In this document: positions 18,034 through 26,687 of the stretch, piece after piece | Numbering within the stretch: the stretch's first letter is position 1 | Layout of the letters: each line of letters starts with the position of its first letter | Source: Tenacibaculum dicentrarchi | Lineage (GTDB): Bacteria; Bacteroidota; Bacteroidia; Flavobacteriales; Flavobacteriaceae | NCBI RefSeq assembly: GCF_900239345.1 | Contig: NZ_OESZ01000001.1 | Location: 372,001 to 436,000 of the forward strand | Direction of reading: 5' to 3' | Length of the DNA: 64,000 bases | Position numbers and translations under genes: made by a program | Notes under the pieces: generated by a model | The model's input: only the letters and a program-made list of their open reading frames with translations | Database searches by the model: none | Told to the model about the DNA's origin: nothing

Positions 18034-18041
18034 CAAAAATA
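18034..18041 (-). promoter_or_regulatory. -7 promoter box (TATTTTTG) for the PfkB kinase
   Basis: Read on the minus strand it is TATTTTTG followed by CACTGT. Together with the plus-strand box it forms a 9-bp inverted repeat (TTTTGCACT at 18005-18013, AGTGCAAAA at 18030-18038). Confidence 0.6.
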
Positions 18042-18051
18042 GTTTTAAAAA

Positions 18052-18477
18052 ATGACTATCAAAGAAATACAAGAAGAAATTATTGACGAGTTCTCTATGT
18101 TTGATGACTGGATGGAGCGTTACGAATATATCATTGACTTAGGAAAATCATTACCTATAATAAAGGACGCTTTTAAGTTAGATGAAAATTTAATTAAAGG
18201 ATGTCAGTCAAAAGTTTGGTTATATTCAGAGTTAGCTGGCAACAGTATTCTGTTCACTGCCGATAGCGATGCTATTTTAACCAAAGGAATTGTAGCCCTA
18301 TTATTAAGGGTGTTTTCTAATCAAACACCACAAGCAATTTTAGCTGCAAAAACTGATTTTATAGATGAAATTGGTTTAAAAGAACATTTAAGCCCAACCC
18401 GTGCAAATGGTTTAGTTTCTATGATTAAGCAGATAAAAATGTATGCAATAGCGCAACAATCAAAATTGACAACCTAA
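18052..18477 (+). CDS. sufE: SufE family cysteine-desulfurase sulfur acceptor
   Basis: 141 residues, the usual SufE length. SufE accepts persulfide sulfur from the desulfurase SufS for Fe-S cluster assembly in the cytoplasm. The acceptor cysteine is in KGCQSKVW (about residue 54), followed by the SufE-typical ADSDA, ILTKGIVALLL and LSPTRANGL segments. It begins a three-gene unit with a DUF59 protein and a DUF2480 protein, which supports a role in Fe-S metabolism; the rest of the SUF genes are not in the window. Confidence 0.95.
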   Translation: MTIKEIQEEIIDEFSMFDDWMERYEYIIDLGKSLPIIKDAFKLDENLIKGCQSKVWLYSELAGNSILFTADSDAILTKGIVALLLRVFSNQTPQAILAAKTDFIDEIGLKEHLSPTRANGLVSMIKQIKMYAIAQQSKLTT

Positions 18478-18516
18478 ATTAATAGTCAAAATTAACAACG
18501 AAAAGAAGTAGGAAAG

Positions 18517-18837
18517 ATGACAGATAAACAACTAGACGAATTAGGAGATAAAATAGTAGGTGTTTTAAAAACAATTTACGATCCTGAAATTCCAGTAGAT
18601 ATATATGAGTTAGGATTAATTTATGATGTATTCGTATCGGAAGAAAACGATGCTAAAATTTTAATGACCTTAACTTCGCCAAATTGCCCGGTAGCAGAAA
18701 GTTTACCTGTTGATATTGAAAACAAAGTAAAATCATTAGAAGAAATTAACAACTGCGAGGTTGAAATTACTTTTGATCCTACTTGGACAAACGAAATGAT
18801 GAGTGAAGAAGCGAAGTTAGAACTTGGAATGCTATAA
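18517..18837 (+). CDS. DUF59/MIP18-family Fe-S cluster assembly factor
   Basis: 106 residues forming one DUF59 (MIP18/PaaD-like) domain: DPEIPVDIYELGLIYDV (about residues 24-40) and TSPNCPVAESLP (about 51-62) with the conserved Cys. Proteins of this family act in Fe-S cluster maturation and are usually part of suf operons in Bacteroidota. It lies 39 bases after sufE and two bases before the DUF2480 gene. Flavobacterial annotations often call it SufT-like or a metal-sulfur cluster biosynthetic factor; I leave the symbol empty. Confidence 0.92.
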   Translation: MTDKQLDELGDKIVGVLKTIYDPEIPVDIYELGLIYDVFVSEENDAKILMTLTSPNCPVAESLPVDIENKVKSLEEINNCEVEITFDPTWTNEMMSEEAKLELGML

Positions 18838-18839
18838 AA

Positions 18840-19346
18840 ATGGCAGCACAAATTATAAATAAAGTAGCCAATAGTCAATTAATAACTATTGATCTTGAAG
18901 ATTTTTATCCAGAAGGAAATCGTATTGTTTTTGATATTAAAGATTGGTTATATGAAGAATTAATTCTTAAAGAAAAAGACTTCCGAGAACAAGTTAAAAA
19001 TCATAATTGGTCGCAATACCAAGGTGGTTATATTGCTTTAAGTTGTTCGGTGGATGCTATTATTCCTTCTTGGGCATATCTTTTATTAACAACAAAGTTA
19101 ACCGAATTTGCTAAAAAAGTAGTAGTAGGAAATTTAGAATTGCTAGAAACCGTACTTTTTAATGACATTATTACTAATTTAAACACCACAGAATATCAAG
19201 ATAAAAGACTAATAATAAAAGGCTGTTCTAATAAATCAATACCACAAAGTGCTTATACACTGCTGGTAAGCAAAATCCAGCCAATTTGTAAAAGTATTAT
19301 GTTTGGGGAAGCCTGTTCAACGGTGCCTTTATTTAAAAAAAAATAA
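18840..19346 (+). CDS. DUF2480 family protein
   Basis: 168 residues, no signal peptide or membrane segment. The motifs IVFDIKDWLYEE and LSCSVDAIIPSWAYLL, and the C-terminal FGEACSTVPLFKK, match my recollection of DUF2480, a Bacteroidota family of unknown function. It starts two bases after the DUF59 stop, so it is almost certainly cotranscribed with sufE and the DUF59 factor. Three cysteines (about residues 69, 125 and 146) include one in a conserved-looking GEACS context near the C-terminus. Link to Fe-S or sulfur metabolism is inferred from the operon only. Confidence 0.88.
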   Translation: MAAQIINKVANSQLITIDLEDFYPEGNRIVFDIKDWLYEELILKEKDFREQVKNHNWSQYQGGYIALSCSVDAIIPSWAYLLLTTKLTEFAKKVVVGNLELLETVLFNDIITNLNTTEYQDKRLIIKGCSNKSIPQSAYTLLVSKIQPICKSIMFGEACSTVPLFKKK

Positions 19347-19394
19347 GCCGATAAAAAGTGACTTTTATAAAATAATATTGTCTAATAAAAAGCG

Positions 19395-19402
19395 TAGTTT
19401 TG
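19395..19402 (+). promoter_or_regulatory. -7 promoter box (TAGTTTTG) for the DUF3078 gene
   Basis: Exact TAnnTTTG followed by CGCTCT, 30 bases before the ATG at 19432. Confidence 0.6.
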
Positions 19403-19431
19403 CGCTCTTAAAAAATTATAAAATTAACAGC

Positions 19432-20346
19432 ATGAAAAAAATTGTTTTAACATTCGCATTTGTATGCGCTATTGCTTCTTTAAAAGCACAAACAGTTGAA
19501 GAATTAAAAAAAGACCTTACAGATAAAAAAGGTGAGATAAGTAAATTACAAGGTGAAGCAAGTGCTTTACAATCTAAAATTGATGCGTTTCCAGGATGGA
19601 AATTTGGTGCATTTGGTACTATTGGAGCAAATTTTTCAGGTTTCAACAAATGGTACTCTAATGCTGTTCCTAATTCATCTGCAGGAAATGTAGGTATTAC
19701 AGCAAATGGTTTTGCTAATTTAGATAGAGATAAATATTTCTGGAGAAATTCAGGAAATATCAATTTAGGGTGGGTTAAGTTAGATGATAAAGATAATGCT
19801 ACTGATGACACTGATTTTCAGGGAACTACCGATGTTTTTACGCTAACATCTTTATTTGGTTATAAATTAACAAAAAAATTAGCAGCATCAACATTAGTTG
19901 AATACAGAACATCTTTAATTAAAAACTTTAACGATCCAGGATATTTAGATTTTGGACTAGGGCTTACCTGGATTCCTATGCCAGAATTAGTGGTAGTTGC
20001 ACATCCATTAAACTACAACTATGTATTTAGCAAATCAGGATCAAACTTTGATTCATCATTAGGAGCTAAAATAGTTGCAGAATACAACAAGAAAATTGGT
20101 AACTTTAAGTTCAGATCTAACTTATCAACTTTCCAAAGCTATAAATCAGCAGATTTATCAAACGCTACTTGGATAAACTCTATCGGATTTAATATTTGGA
20201 AAGGTATTGGAGTAGGAATTGAATCTGGTTTAAGAGCTAATAAACAAGAAGCATTTAATTCAGAATTAACAAATTACCCTTCTTTAGCAGCAACCCCAGG
20301 AAAAATACAATCTTACTGGTTAGCAGGTTTAAGCTACGGTTTCTAA
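19432..20346 (+). CDS. DUF3078 outer-membrane-like protein
   Basis: 304 residues with signal peptide (MKKIVLTFAFVCAIASLKAQ) followed by a short coiled-coil segment (EELKKDLTDKKGEISKLQ, about residues 23-42) and then amphipathic beta-strands rich in Gly, Trp and Tyr, ending in an aromatic residue (AGLSYGF). This matches DUF3078, a Bacteroidota family thought to form a small outer-membrane barrel. Function unknown. I chose ATG 19432 because it gives a clean signal peptide; the longer frame from 19303 overlaps the previous gene and contains the promoter. Monocistronic, closed by the terminator at 20377. Confidence 0.88.
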   Translation: MKKIVLTFAFVCAIASLKAQTVEELKKDLTDKKGEISKLQGEASALQSKIDAFPGWKFGAFGTIGANFSGFNKWYSNAVPNSSAGNVGITANGFANLDRDKYFWRNSGNINLGWVKLDDKDNATDDTDFQGTTDVFTLTSLFGYKLTKKLAASTLVEYRTSLIKNFNDPGYLDFGLGLTWIPMPELVVVAHPLNYNYVFSKSGSNFDSSLGAKIVAEYNKKIGNFKFRSNLSTFQSYKSADLSNATWINSIGFNIWKGIGVGIESGLRANKQEAFNSELTNYPSLAATPGKIQSYWLAGLSYGF

Positions 20347-20376
20347 ATAAAAAGAGTATTATTATATAATTATAAG

Positions 20377-20409
20377 AAACCTCAAGCAGTAATGTTTGAG
20401 GTTTTTTTT
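20377..20409 (+). terminator. intrinsic terminator after DUF3078 gene
   Basis: Stem AAACCTCAA (20377-20385) with TTGAGGTTT (20396-20404), then T-run. Confidence 0.88.
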
Positions 20410-20441
20410 ATGTATTTTAGCTAAAAATAAAATTCAATTAA

Positions 20442-21518
20442 ATGACACTATTAATCATATACGCTACAGTTTCTATTTTCTTTTCTTTTGTCTGTTCTAT
20501 TCTAGAGGCTGTTTTATTAAGTGTAACCGCTACTTTTATAAATGTTAAAAAGAAAGAAGGTACATCTTTTGCAACCGATTTAGAAGCCTTAAAAAAAGAT
20601 GTTGATAAGCCTTTAATTGCTATTTTAACTTTAAATACTCTAGCACATACAGTAGGAGCAATTTTAGTAGGAACAGAGGCTAAGAAAATTTTTAATGATG
20701 ATGGTTATGGTGTTTTTATTGTTTCGGCAGTGATGACTATTTTAATTTTAGTTGCCTCAGAAATTATTCCAAAAACCATTGGAGCAACTTATTGGAAACA
20801 GTTAGCTGGCTTTACTACAACAGCCTTAAAAATGATGATTTTTCCATTAAAATGGACAGGAGTTCTATGGATTTTACAATTAGCAACTAAATTAATTGGT
20901 GGGAAATCGGCACATGGGGAAAGTATTTTAAGTAGAGAAGATTTTTCAGTAATGACAGATATTGCCGAGCAAGAAGGTGTTTTTCATGAAGATGAAAGTA
21001 ATGTTATTAGAAACATGCTAAATTTTAAAGACGTTCAAGCAAAAGATATTATGACACCTCGAACTGTGGTAGTATCAGCAGATGAAAATAAAACAATTCA
21101 ATCTTTTTTTGATGATAATAAGCAGTTAAACTTTTCAAGAGTTCCTGTTTTTTCTAAAAATTCAGATAACATAACAGGTTATATTTTAAAAGATAAACTT
21201 TTATTAGCTTTAATTGATAAAAAAGGAAACCTACCTTTAAGTTCTATCAAAAGAGATATTTTAGTAGCAAAAAGAGAATTATCAGTTCCTGATTTATTTA
21301 CCAAATTAGTAAAAGAACGTGAGCATTTAGCATTAGTTATTGATGAATATGGTGCGGTAAGTGGTTTGGTAACTCAAGAAGATGTCATTGAAACCCTTTT
21401 AGGTTTTGAAATAATGGATGAAAGTGATCGTGTTGCCGATTTGCAAAATTTAGCCAGAACAAATTGGGAAAAACGTTCAAAAAATATTGATATTATTGAT
21501 CATTCTGATGAATCATAA
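20442..21518 (+). CDS. CNNM/DUF21 membrane protein with two CBS domains
   Basis: 358 residues: an N-terminal CNNM transmembrane domain with about four hydrophobic helices (residues 1-140), containing EAVLLSVT and VASEIIPKTIG, then two CBS domains (about 185-320; MTPRTVVV, SRVPVFS, LALVIDEYGAVSGLVTQED). The family (CorC/HlyC-like, MpfA) acts in magnesium or cobalt efflux in the inner membrane. The small C-terminal CorC_HlyC domain found in many relatives is missing; the protein ends soon after the second CBS domain. The label 'hemolysin' seen for this family is historical. Single gene between two terminators. Confidence 0.92.
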   Translation: MTLLIIYATVSIFFSFVCSILEAVLLSVTATFINVKKKEGTSFATDLEALKKDVDKPLIAILTLNTLAHTVGAILVGTEAKKIFNDDGYGVFIVSAVMTILILVASEIIPKTIGATYWKQLAGFTTTALKMMIFPLKWTGVLWILQLATKLIGGKSAHGESILSREDFSVMTDIAEQEGVFHEDESNVIRNMLNFKDVQAKDIMTPRTVVVSADENKTIQSFFDDNKQLNFSRVPVFSKNSDNITGYILKDKLLLALIDKKGNLPLSSIKRDILVAKRELSVPDLFTKLVKEREHLALVIDEYGAVSGLVTQEDVIETLLGFEIMDESDRVADLQNLARTNWEKRSKNIDIIDHSDES

Positions 21519-21561
21519 TTCTTTTAAATATGTAAAAAAAGGATTTATAGAATAAGCATCA

Positions 21562-21595
21562 AAAAACTCAGTATTAATTTTAGTACTGAGTTTTT
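21562..21595. terminator. bidirectional terminator between CNNM and SPOR genes
   Basis: Stem AAAAACTCAGTA (21562-21573) with TACTGAGTTTTT (21584-21595); lies between convergent genes. Confidence 0.88.
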
Positions 21596-21622
21596 GACTT
21601 TTAACTGTTTATTTTAATGAAA

Positions 21623-21985
21623 TTATAGCGGAATAACAATCGATCCGTTAAATTTTTCTCTTATTTTATTTAAAGCTCTATCTGCCTGTAATTTTGTTCT
21701 ATAATCGCCAACCTGTGCTTTCCAATCAGGCTGATCGTATGTTATTTTAGTAAAAATCCCTGGATATTCAAGATTAAATCTGTTTCGTAAACTTTTCGCT
21801 TTACTTTCTAATCCGTTATATAATTGGATTCTATAACCAGTACCATTGGTTTTATTATATGTTCTTTTTTTTGCAATTAGCGCAGCAATATCTTTGTTGT
21901 TCTTTTGATTTTGCTGTGCTTTTACACTCAAAACACTTATTGAAAGTGATAGCGCTAAAATTAGTATAAGACCTCTTTTTTCCAT
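21623..21985 (-). CDS. secreted SPOR-domain protein
   Basis: 120 residues: signal peptide (hydrophobic to LSVKAQ, about residue 24), a short basic linker and a C-terminal SPOR-like fold (about 50-120) with GYRIQLYNG, AKSLRNRF, WKAQVGDYRTKLQADRALNKI. SPOR domains bind denuded peptidoglycan, often at the division site. The segment order (RIQLY strand, helix, VGDYRT strand, helix) is typical. It lies divergently from actA, with its own promoter box on the minus strand. Confidence 0.88.
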   Translation of the reverse strand: MEKRGLILILALSLSISVLSVKAQQNQKNNKDIAALIAKKRTYNKTNGTGYRIQLYNGLESKAKSLRNRFNLEYPGIFTKITYDQPDWKAQVGDYRTKLQADRALNKIREKFNGSIVIPL

Positions 21986-22002
21986 TTAATTAAAACTTTG
22001 TA

Positions 22003-22010
22003 CAAAAGTA
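22003..22010 (-). promoter_or_regulatory. -7 promoter box (TACTTTTG) for the SPOR gene
   Basis: Exact TAnnTTTG on the minus strand, 18 bases before the ATG at 21985. Confidence 0.55.
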
Positions 22011-22110
22011 ATGACTTGTAATTTAATAGATTGTTTACTTAAGTTATTTAGAACAAATATAAATTATAAATTAGGATTCTCTTAACTTTTCAAAATTTAT
22101 ATAGAAGTAG

Positions 22111-22118
22111 TACTTTTG
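22111..22118 (+). promoter_or_regulatory. -7 promoter box (TACTTTTG) for the act operon
   Basis: Exact TAnnTTTG followed by CGTAAC; predicted start of a leader of about 65 bases before the ATG at 22190. Confidence 0.65.
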
Positions 22119-22189
22119 CGTAACCTTCTATGTGCTATTTTACTAATAGCCTTGTAGATAAAAATGTATTAAAACTTATATTTAACAGT

Positions 22190-23482
22190 ATGAAAAGTGT
22201 GAAACATCACAACAGATTAACCCAGACACTCGTAAAGAGTTTAGCTTTCTTTTTAGTTTTATTAGTGAGTTTTTCAGCATTTTCACAAGATGTTGATGAA
22301 TCTCGTCAAAAAGAAGGGAAAAAATTATTTAAATCTTTATGTGCTTCATGTCACAAGTTAGACAAAAAACTTGTAGGTCCTAAGTTAGGAGGCGTAGAAA
22401 GTAGAAGAGAAAACGATTGGTTAAAGTCTTGGATTAAAGACAATGCCGCGTTTAGAGCTTCAGGTAATAAAGATGCAATTGAAATTTTTGAAGAATACAA
22501 GCAATCTAGTATGATGGCTTTTCCTCAGTTAACTGATAAAAATATCGATGATATTCTTTATTATACAACCGTAGGGGAACTTAAAAAAGCAGGCGCAACT
22601 GAAGTTACTGCAGCTGGTTCAACTGAAAAAGGAGATGCTCCTGGATGGTTGATTTATATTTTAGGAGCAGCGATTGTTGTTGCTTTTTTAATTATCGCTA
22701 GTTTATTAAAAACAATTAGTGAGTTAAAAGGCGCTCCTAAAACACCTGGTTTAGCAGGTCAAACAGCTGATTTATGGGAGGGGCTAAAGAAAAATACCTT
22801 TTTACAAGTGTTAATTGTTATATTTTGTGCTTTAATTGGTGCTTATTTTTTCTTCGGAACCTTATTTAAAGTAGGAGTAGATGAAGGGTATCAGCCAATT
22901 CAACCAATTGCTTTTTCACATAAAATTCATGCTGGTGATAACAAAATAGATTGTCAATATTGTCACTCTTCAGCAAAACATAGTAAAACTTCAGGTATTC
23001 CTTCAGTAAGTGTTTGTATGAATTGTCATAAAAATATTTCAGAAGTAGCCGATGATACCAAAGTGGTTATGGATGATCATACTTTAACTAAATCTGATTT
23101 AGATAAAGAAATAGCTAAGATATATGATGCTGCCGGATGGGATGCTGAAAATTTAGAATATACTGGTAACACTAAACCTGTTAAATGGGTTAGAGTTCAT
23201 AATTTACCAGATTTTGCATACTTTAATCACTCACAGCACGTAACTGTTGCAGGTGTAAAATGTCAAAAATGTCACGGGCCAGTTGAAGAAATGGAAGAGG
23301 TATATCAGTACTCTCCATTAACAATGGGTTGGTGTATCGATTGTCATAAAGAGACTAAAGTTGACTTGAAAGGAAATGAGTACTATGCGAAAATTCATAA
23401 GCAATTAGCAGCAAAGTATGGCGTTGATCAAGTATCAATTGCTCAGTTAGGTGGAAAAGAGTGTGGTAAGTGCCACTATTAA
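22190..23482 (+). CDS. actA: alternative complex III subunit ActA, multiheme cytochrome c
   Basis: 430 residues. Order: signal sequence (about 15-33), a monoheme cytochrome c domain (CASCH at 51-55, with M as likely distal ligand in SSMMAFPQ), two transmembrane helices (about 152-175 and 205-227), then a periplasmic multiheme domain with five more CxxCH motifs (CQYCH, CMNCH, CQKCH, CIDCH, CGKCH), the last at the C-terminus. ActA passes electrons from the quinol-oxidising core to the oxidase. The family is usually described as pentaheme; here the fused N-terminal domain brings the count to six. ATG 22190 gives the signal peptide; an upstream in-frame ATG at 22130 lies almost on the transcription start. 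First gene of the act operon. Confidence 0.93.
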   Translation: MKSVKHHNRLTQTLVKSLAFFLVLLVSFSAFSQDVDESRQKEGKKLFKSLCASCHKLDKKLVGPKLGGVESRRENDWLKSWIKDNAAFRASGNKDAIEIFEEYKQSSMMAFPQLTDKNIDDILYYTTVGELKKAGATEVTAAGSTEKGDAPGWLIYILGAAIVVAFLIIASLLKTISELKGAPKTPGLAGQTADLWEGLKKNTFLQVLIVIFCALIGAYFFFGTLFKVGVDEGYQPIQPIAFSHKIHAGDNKIDCQYCHSSAKHSKTSGIPSVSVCMNCHKNISEVADDTKVVMDDHTLTKSDLDKEIAKIYDAAGWDAENLEYTGNTKPVKWVRVHNLPDFAYFNHSQHVTVAGVKCQKCHGPVEEMEEVYQYSPLTMGWCIDCHKETKVDLKGNEYYAKIHKQLAAKYGVDQVSIAQLGGKECGKCHY

Positions 23483-23513
23483 TCAATTAGAAAGTAGAAA
23501 AACACATATATAA

Positions 23514-26500
23514 ATGGCTTCAAACAAAAAATACTGGCAAAGTGTTGAAGAACTAAAAGGTAGTTCTGTTGTTGAAACGCTACGTAATAATGAGTTTGTA
23601 CAAGATATTCCTACAGATGAATTTTTAGGTGATAAAGAAACGTTAGAAACTTCATCAACCTCACGTAGAGATTTCTTGAAATATGTTGGATTTACCACAG
23701 CAGCAGCTTCTTTAGCAGCTTGTGAGGGTCCAGTAAGAAAATCAATCCCTTATGTAGTACAACCAAATGATATCGTTGTAGGTGTTGCAGATTGGTATGC
23801 AACTACAATTGCAGATGGTTTTGATTTTGCAAACGTATTAGTAAAAACACGTGAAGGTCGTCCAATTCTTGTAATGCCTAATAAATTAGCATCAGGAGAA
23901 ACAAACGCACGTACTCAAGCATCTGTTTTATCATTATACGATGATCAATTACGTTTAAAAGAACCTAAAAAAGGTGCAGAACAAATTTCTTGGGCAACTG
24001 CTGATAAAGAAATTGTAGCAACTTTAAATGAGTTAAAAACAGCAAACGAACCTGTAGTGTTATTAACAGGTACGTTAGCAAGTCCTTCAACTGAAAAAGT
24101 AATTAAAGAATTTATTGCTGCGTATCCAAACGTAAAGCATGTTGTTTATGATGCTATTTCAGAAAGTGCAACTGCAGATGCTTTTGAAGCAATGTATGGT
24201 ACACGTGCTTTACCTAATTACGATTTTAGTAAAGCTGAAGTAATTGCTTCAATTGGAGCTGACTTTATTGGAGACTGGCAAGGAGGTTATGAAAAATCAT
24301 ATGCTGACGGTCGTAGAGCTGAATCTGGTAAAATGTCTTACCATGTTCAGGTAGAAAGTAATATGTCTTTAGCAGGAGCAAATGCTGATAAAAGATTGGT
24401 TGTGAAACCATCTGAACAAGTATATGCTTTAGTTAATTTATATAATGAAGTAACAGGAGAGTCAATTCCTTCTAAAGCAACTAAAATTGATGCTGAAATT
24501 AAAAAACTAGCAGTTAGTTTAAAAAAGGCAGGGTCAAAAGGAGTTGTTGTTACTGGATTAAATGATAAAAATGCTCAGTTAATTGCTTTTGCTATTAACG
24601 AGAAATTAAATAGTGAGATATTCGATACTAAAGCTGTTAATTTAACACGTCAAGGTAACGATACTCAAGTGGCTCAACTAGTTGCTGATATTAAAGCAGG
24701 AGTTGTAAAAGGTTTAGTTACTTATAATACAAATCCTTTATATACTTTAGCAAATGCTGCTGATTTAGCAGAAGGAATTAAGAATTTAAAATTATCTGTT
24801 GCTTTATCAACTCAAAATGATGCAACAGCTAATGCTACACAATATACATTACCAGCACCTCATAACTTAGAGAGTTGGGGAGATGTTACAATAACTAAAG
24901 GTACGTATAGTTTAATGCAGCCAACAATTTCGCCATTATTTAATACACGTCAGTTACAAGATGTGTTATTAAAATGGTCAGGTAGTTCTGTAAACTATTA
25001 TGATACTTTAAAAGAGTTTTGGAGTACTAATGTTTTAGCAGGAGCATCTTGGAATCAAGCATTACACGATGGTTTTTTCAAAGCAAATGTTATTACTTCT
25101 GAAGAAGAAGAAATTTTTGAATCTGCAGTAGTTATAACAAATACAGTATCTGAGTTATTAAAAGCTACAAGTACTGCTTCTGGATTTGAATTAAACTTAT
25201 TTTCATCAACTGCATTAGGTGATGGTAAACAGGCAAATAACCCTTGGTTACAAGAATTACCAGATCCTATTACACGTGCATCTTGGGATAATTACTTAAC
25301 TGTTTCAATGGCTGATGCTAAAGAATTAGGTTTTGAAAATCCTGTGAAAGATAATGGTGCTATTAATGGTAACTATGCTACTGTAACAGTAAATGGAGCT
25401 TCTGTAGAGAAAGTTCCGGTTATGATTCAGCCAGGTCAAGCAAAAGGATCTGTAAGTTTAGCATTAGGATACGGTAGAACTCAAAGTTTAAAAGATGAGA
25501 TGCAAGTTGGTTTAAACGCGTATCCTCTTTATAAAGATGGAAACAATGTTCAATACAATGTTTCTATTGAAAAAACATCAGGATGGCATAAGTTTGCTTG
25601 TACTCAAGTACAAAGTACTCTTGCAGGTCGTAATGATATTTTAAAAGAAGCTACTTTAAAACAAGTATCTGATAAAACTTTAGATCCAAAACATACTTGG
25701 AATAAACCATCAATGGTATCTTATGATCACCAAGAGGTTGAAGCTAAAAGTGTTGATTTATGGGCAGAACATAACCGTGAAATAGGACATCACTTTAACT
25801 TATCTATTGATTTAACATCTTGTACAGGATGTGGGGCGTGTGTTGTAGCATGTCATGCAGAAAACAATGTGCCAGTTGTTGGTAAAGATGAAGTTAGAGT
25901 AGGTAGAGATATGCACTGGTTACGTATTGACCGTTATTATTCTTCTACTGTTGCAGATAAGCAACATGAAGCTTCAATGACTATTGAAGAGTTTAGAGCT
26001 GAAAATCCTAGATTATCTAATAAAGAAGTTGAAAGAAAGTATACTGAAAAAGTTTTAGAATTAAGTAAAGGTGATTTATTTGACGCTTTAGAAAATTCTG
26101 CTGAAAACCCAGAAGTAGCTTTCCAACCAATGATGTGTCAGCACTGTAATCATGCTCCGTGTGAAACAGTATGTCCAGTAGCAGCAACATCACATGGTCG
26201 TCAAGGTCAAAACCAAATGGCTTATAACAGATGTGTTGGTACAAGATATTGTGCAAACAACTGTCCTTATAGAGTTCGTCGTTTTAACTGGTTTAATTAC
26301 TCAGAAAATGAAGAGTTTGACTTCAATATGAATAACGAATACGGAAAAATGGTGTTAAACCCAGATGTAGTAGTTCGTTCTCGTGGAGTAATGGAAAAAT
26401 GTTCTATGTGTATCCAAATGACACAGGCAACTATCTTAAATGCTAAAAAAGAAGGTAGAGCGGTACGTAAAGATGAATTTGAAACAGCATGTTCATCAGC

Positions 26501-26660
26501 TTGTTCTACAGGAGCAATGGTGTTTGGAGATGTTAATAATCCTAAAGATGCAGTGGCTGCATTAAAAGAGGATGATAGGGCTTTTCACGTATTAGACTAT
26601 ATTGGAACAAAACCAAATGTAGTGTATCAAGTGAAAGTAAGAAATACAAACGAAGCTTAA
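23514..26660 (+). CDS. actB: alternative complex III subunit ActB, Fe-S / molybdopterin-like
   Basis: 1048 residues. A twin-arginine signal is internal (SRRDFLK at about 50-56, followed by a hydrophobic stretch and AAC), as in other ActB proteins, with an N-terminal conserved extension. Then a molybdopterin-oxidoreductase-like domain (about 90-740) that in this family carries no cofactor, and a ferredoxin-like domain (about 760-1000) with clusters bound by CTGCGACVVACH, CQHCNHAPCETVCP, CANNCP and CSMC..ACSSACSTGA. It forms the Fe-S wire that accepts electrons from quinol. Follows actA by 31 bases. Confidence 0.94.
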   Translation: MASNKKYWQSVEELKGSSVVETLRNNEFVQDIPTDEFLGDKETLETSSTSRRDFLKYVGFTTAAASLAACEGPVRKSIPYVVQPNDIVVGVADWYATTIADGFDFANVLVKTREGRPILVMPNKLASGETNARTQASVLSLYDDQLRLKEPKKGAEQISWATADKEIVATLNELKTANEPVVLLTGTLASPSTEKVIKEFIAAYPNVKHVVYDAISESATADAFEAMYGTRALPNYDFSKAEVIASIGADFIGDWQGGYEKSYADGRRAESGKMSYHVQVESNMSLAGANADKRLVVKPSEQVYALVNLYNEVTGESIPSKATKIDAEIKKLAVSLKKAGSKGVVVTGLNDKNAQLIAFAINEKLNSEIFDTKAVNLTRQGNDTQVAQLVADIKAGVVKGLVTYNTNPLYTLANAADLAEGIKNLKLSVALSTQNDATANATQYTLPAPHNLESWGDVTITKGTYSLMQPTISPLFNTRQLQDVLLKWSGSSVNYYDTLKEFWSTNVLAGASWNQALHDGFFKANVITSEEEEIFESAVVITNTVSELLKATSTASGFELNLFSSTALGDGKQANNPWLQELPDPITRASWDNYLTVSMADAKELGFENPVKDNGAINGNYATVTVNGASVEKVPVMIQPGQAKGSVSLALGYGRTQSLKDEMQVGLNAYPLYKDGNNVQYNVSIEKTSGWHKFACTQVQSTLAGRNDILKEATLKQVSDKTLDPKHTWNKPSMVSYDHQEVEAKSVDLWAEHNREIGHHFNLSIDLTSCTGCGACVVACHAENNVPVVGKDEVRVGRDMHWLRIDRYYSSTVADKQHEASMTIEEFRAENPRLSNKEVERKYTEKVLELSKGDLFDALENSAENPEVAFQPMMCQHCNHAPCETVCPVAATSHGRQGQNQMAYNRCVGTRYCANNCPYRVRRFNWFNYSENEEFDFNMNNEYGKMVLNPDVVVRSRGVMEKCSMCIQMTQATILNAKKEGRAVRKDEFETACSSACSTGAMVFGDVNNPKDAVAALKEDDRAFHVLDYIGTKPNVVYQVKVRNTNEA

Positions 26661-26687
26661 TAATAAAACTAATAAGTATATAGATTT

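Noticed and set aside
19303..19431. N-terminal extension of the DUF3078 protein
   Set aside because: The extension overlaps the DUF2480 gene and contains the promoter box at 19395; the signal peptide begins at 19432.
22130..22189. Upstream ATG for actA
   Set aside because: It lies only 11 bases after the promoter box and adds 20 residues before the signal peptide with no conserved features.
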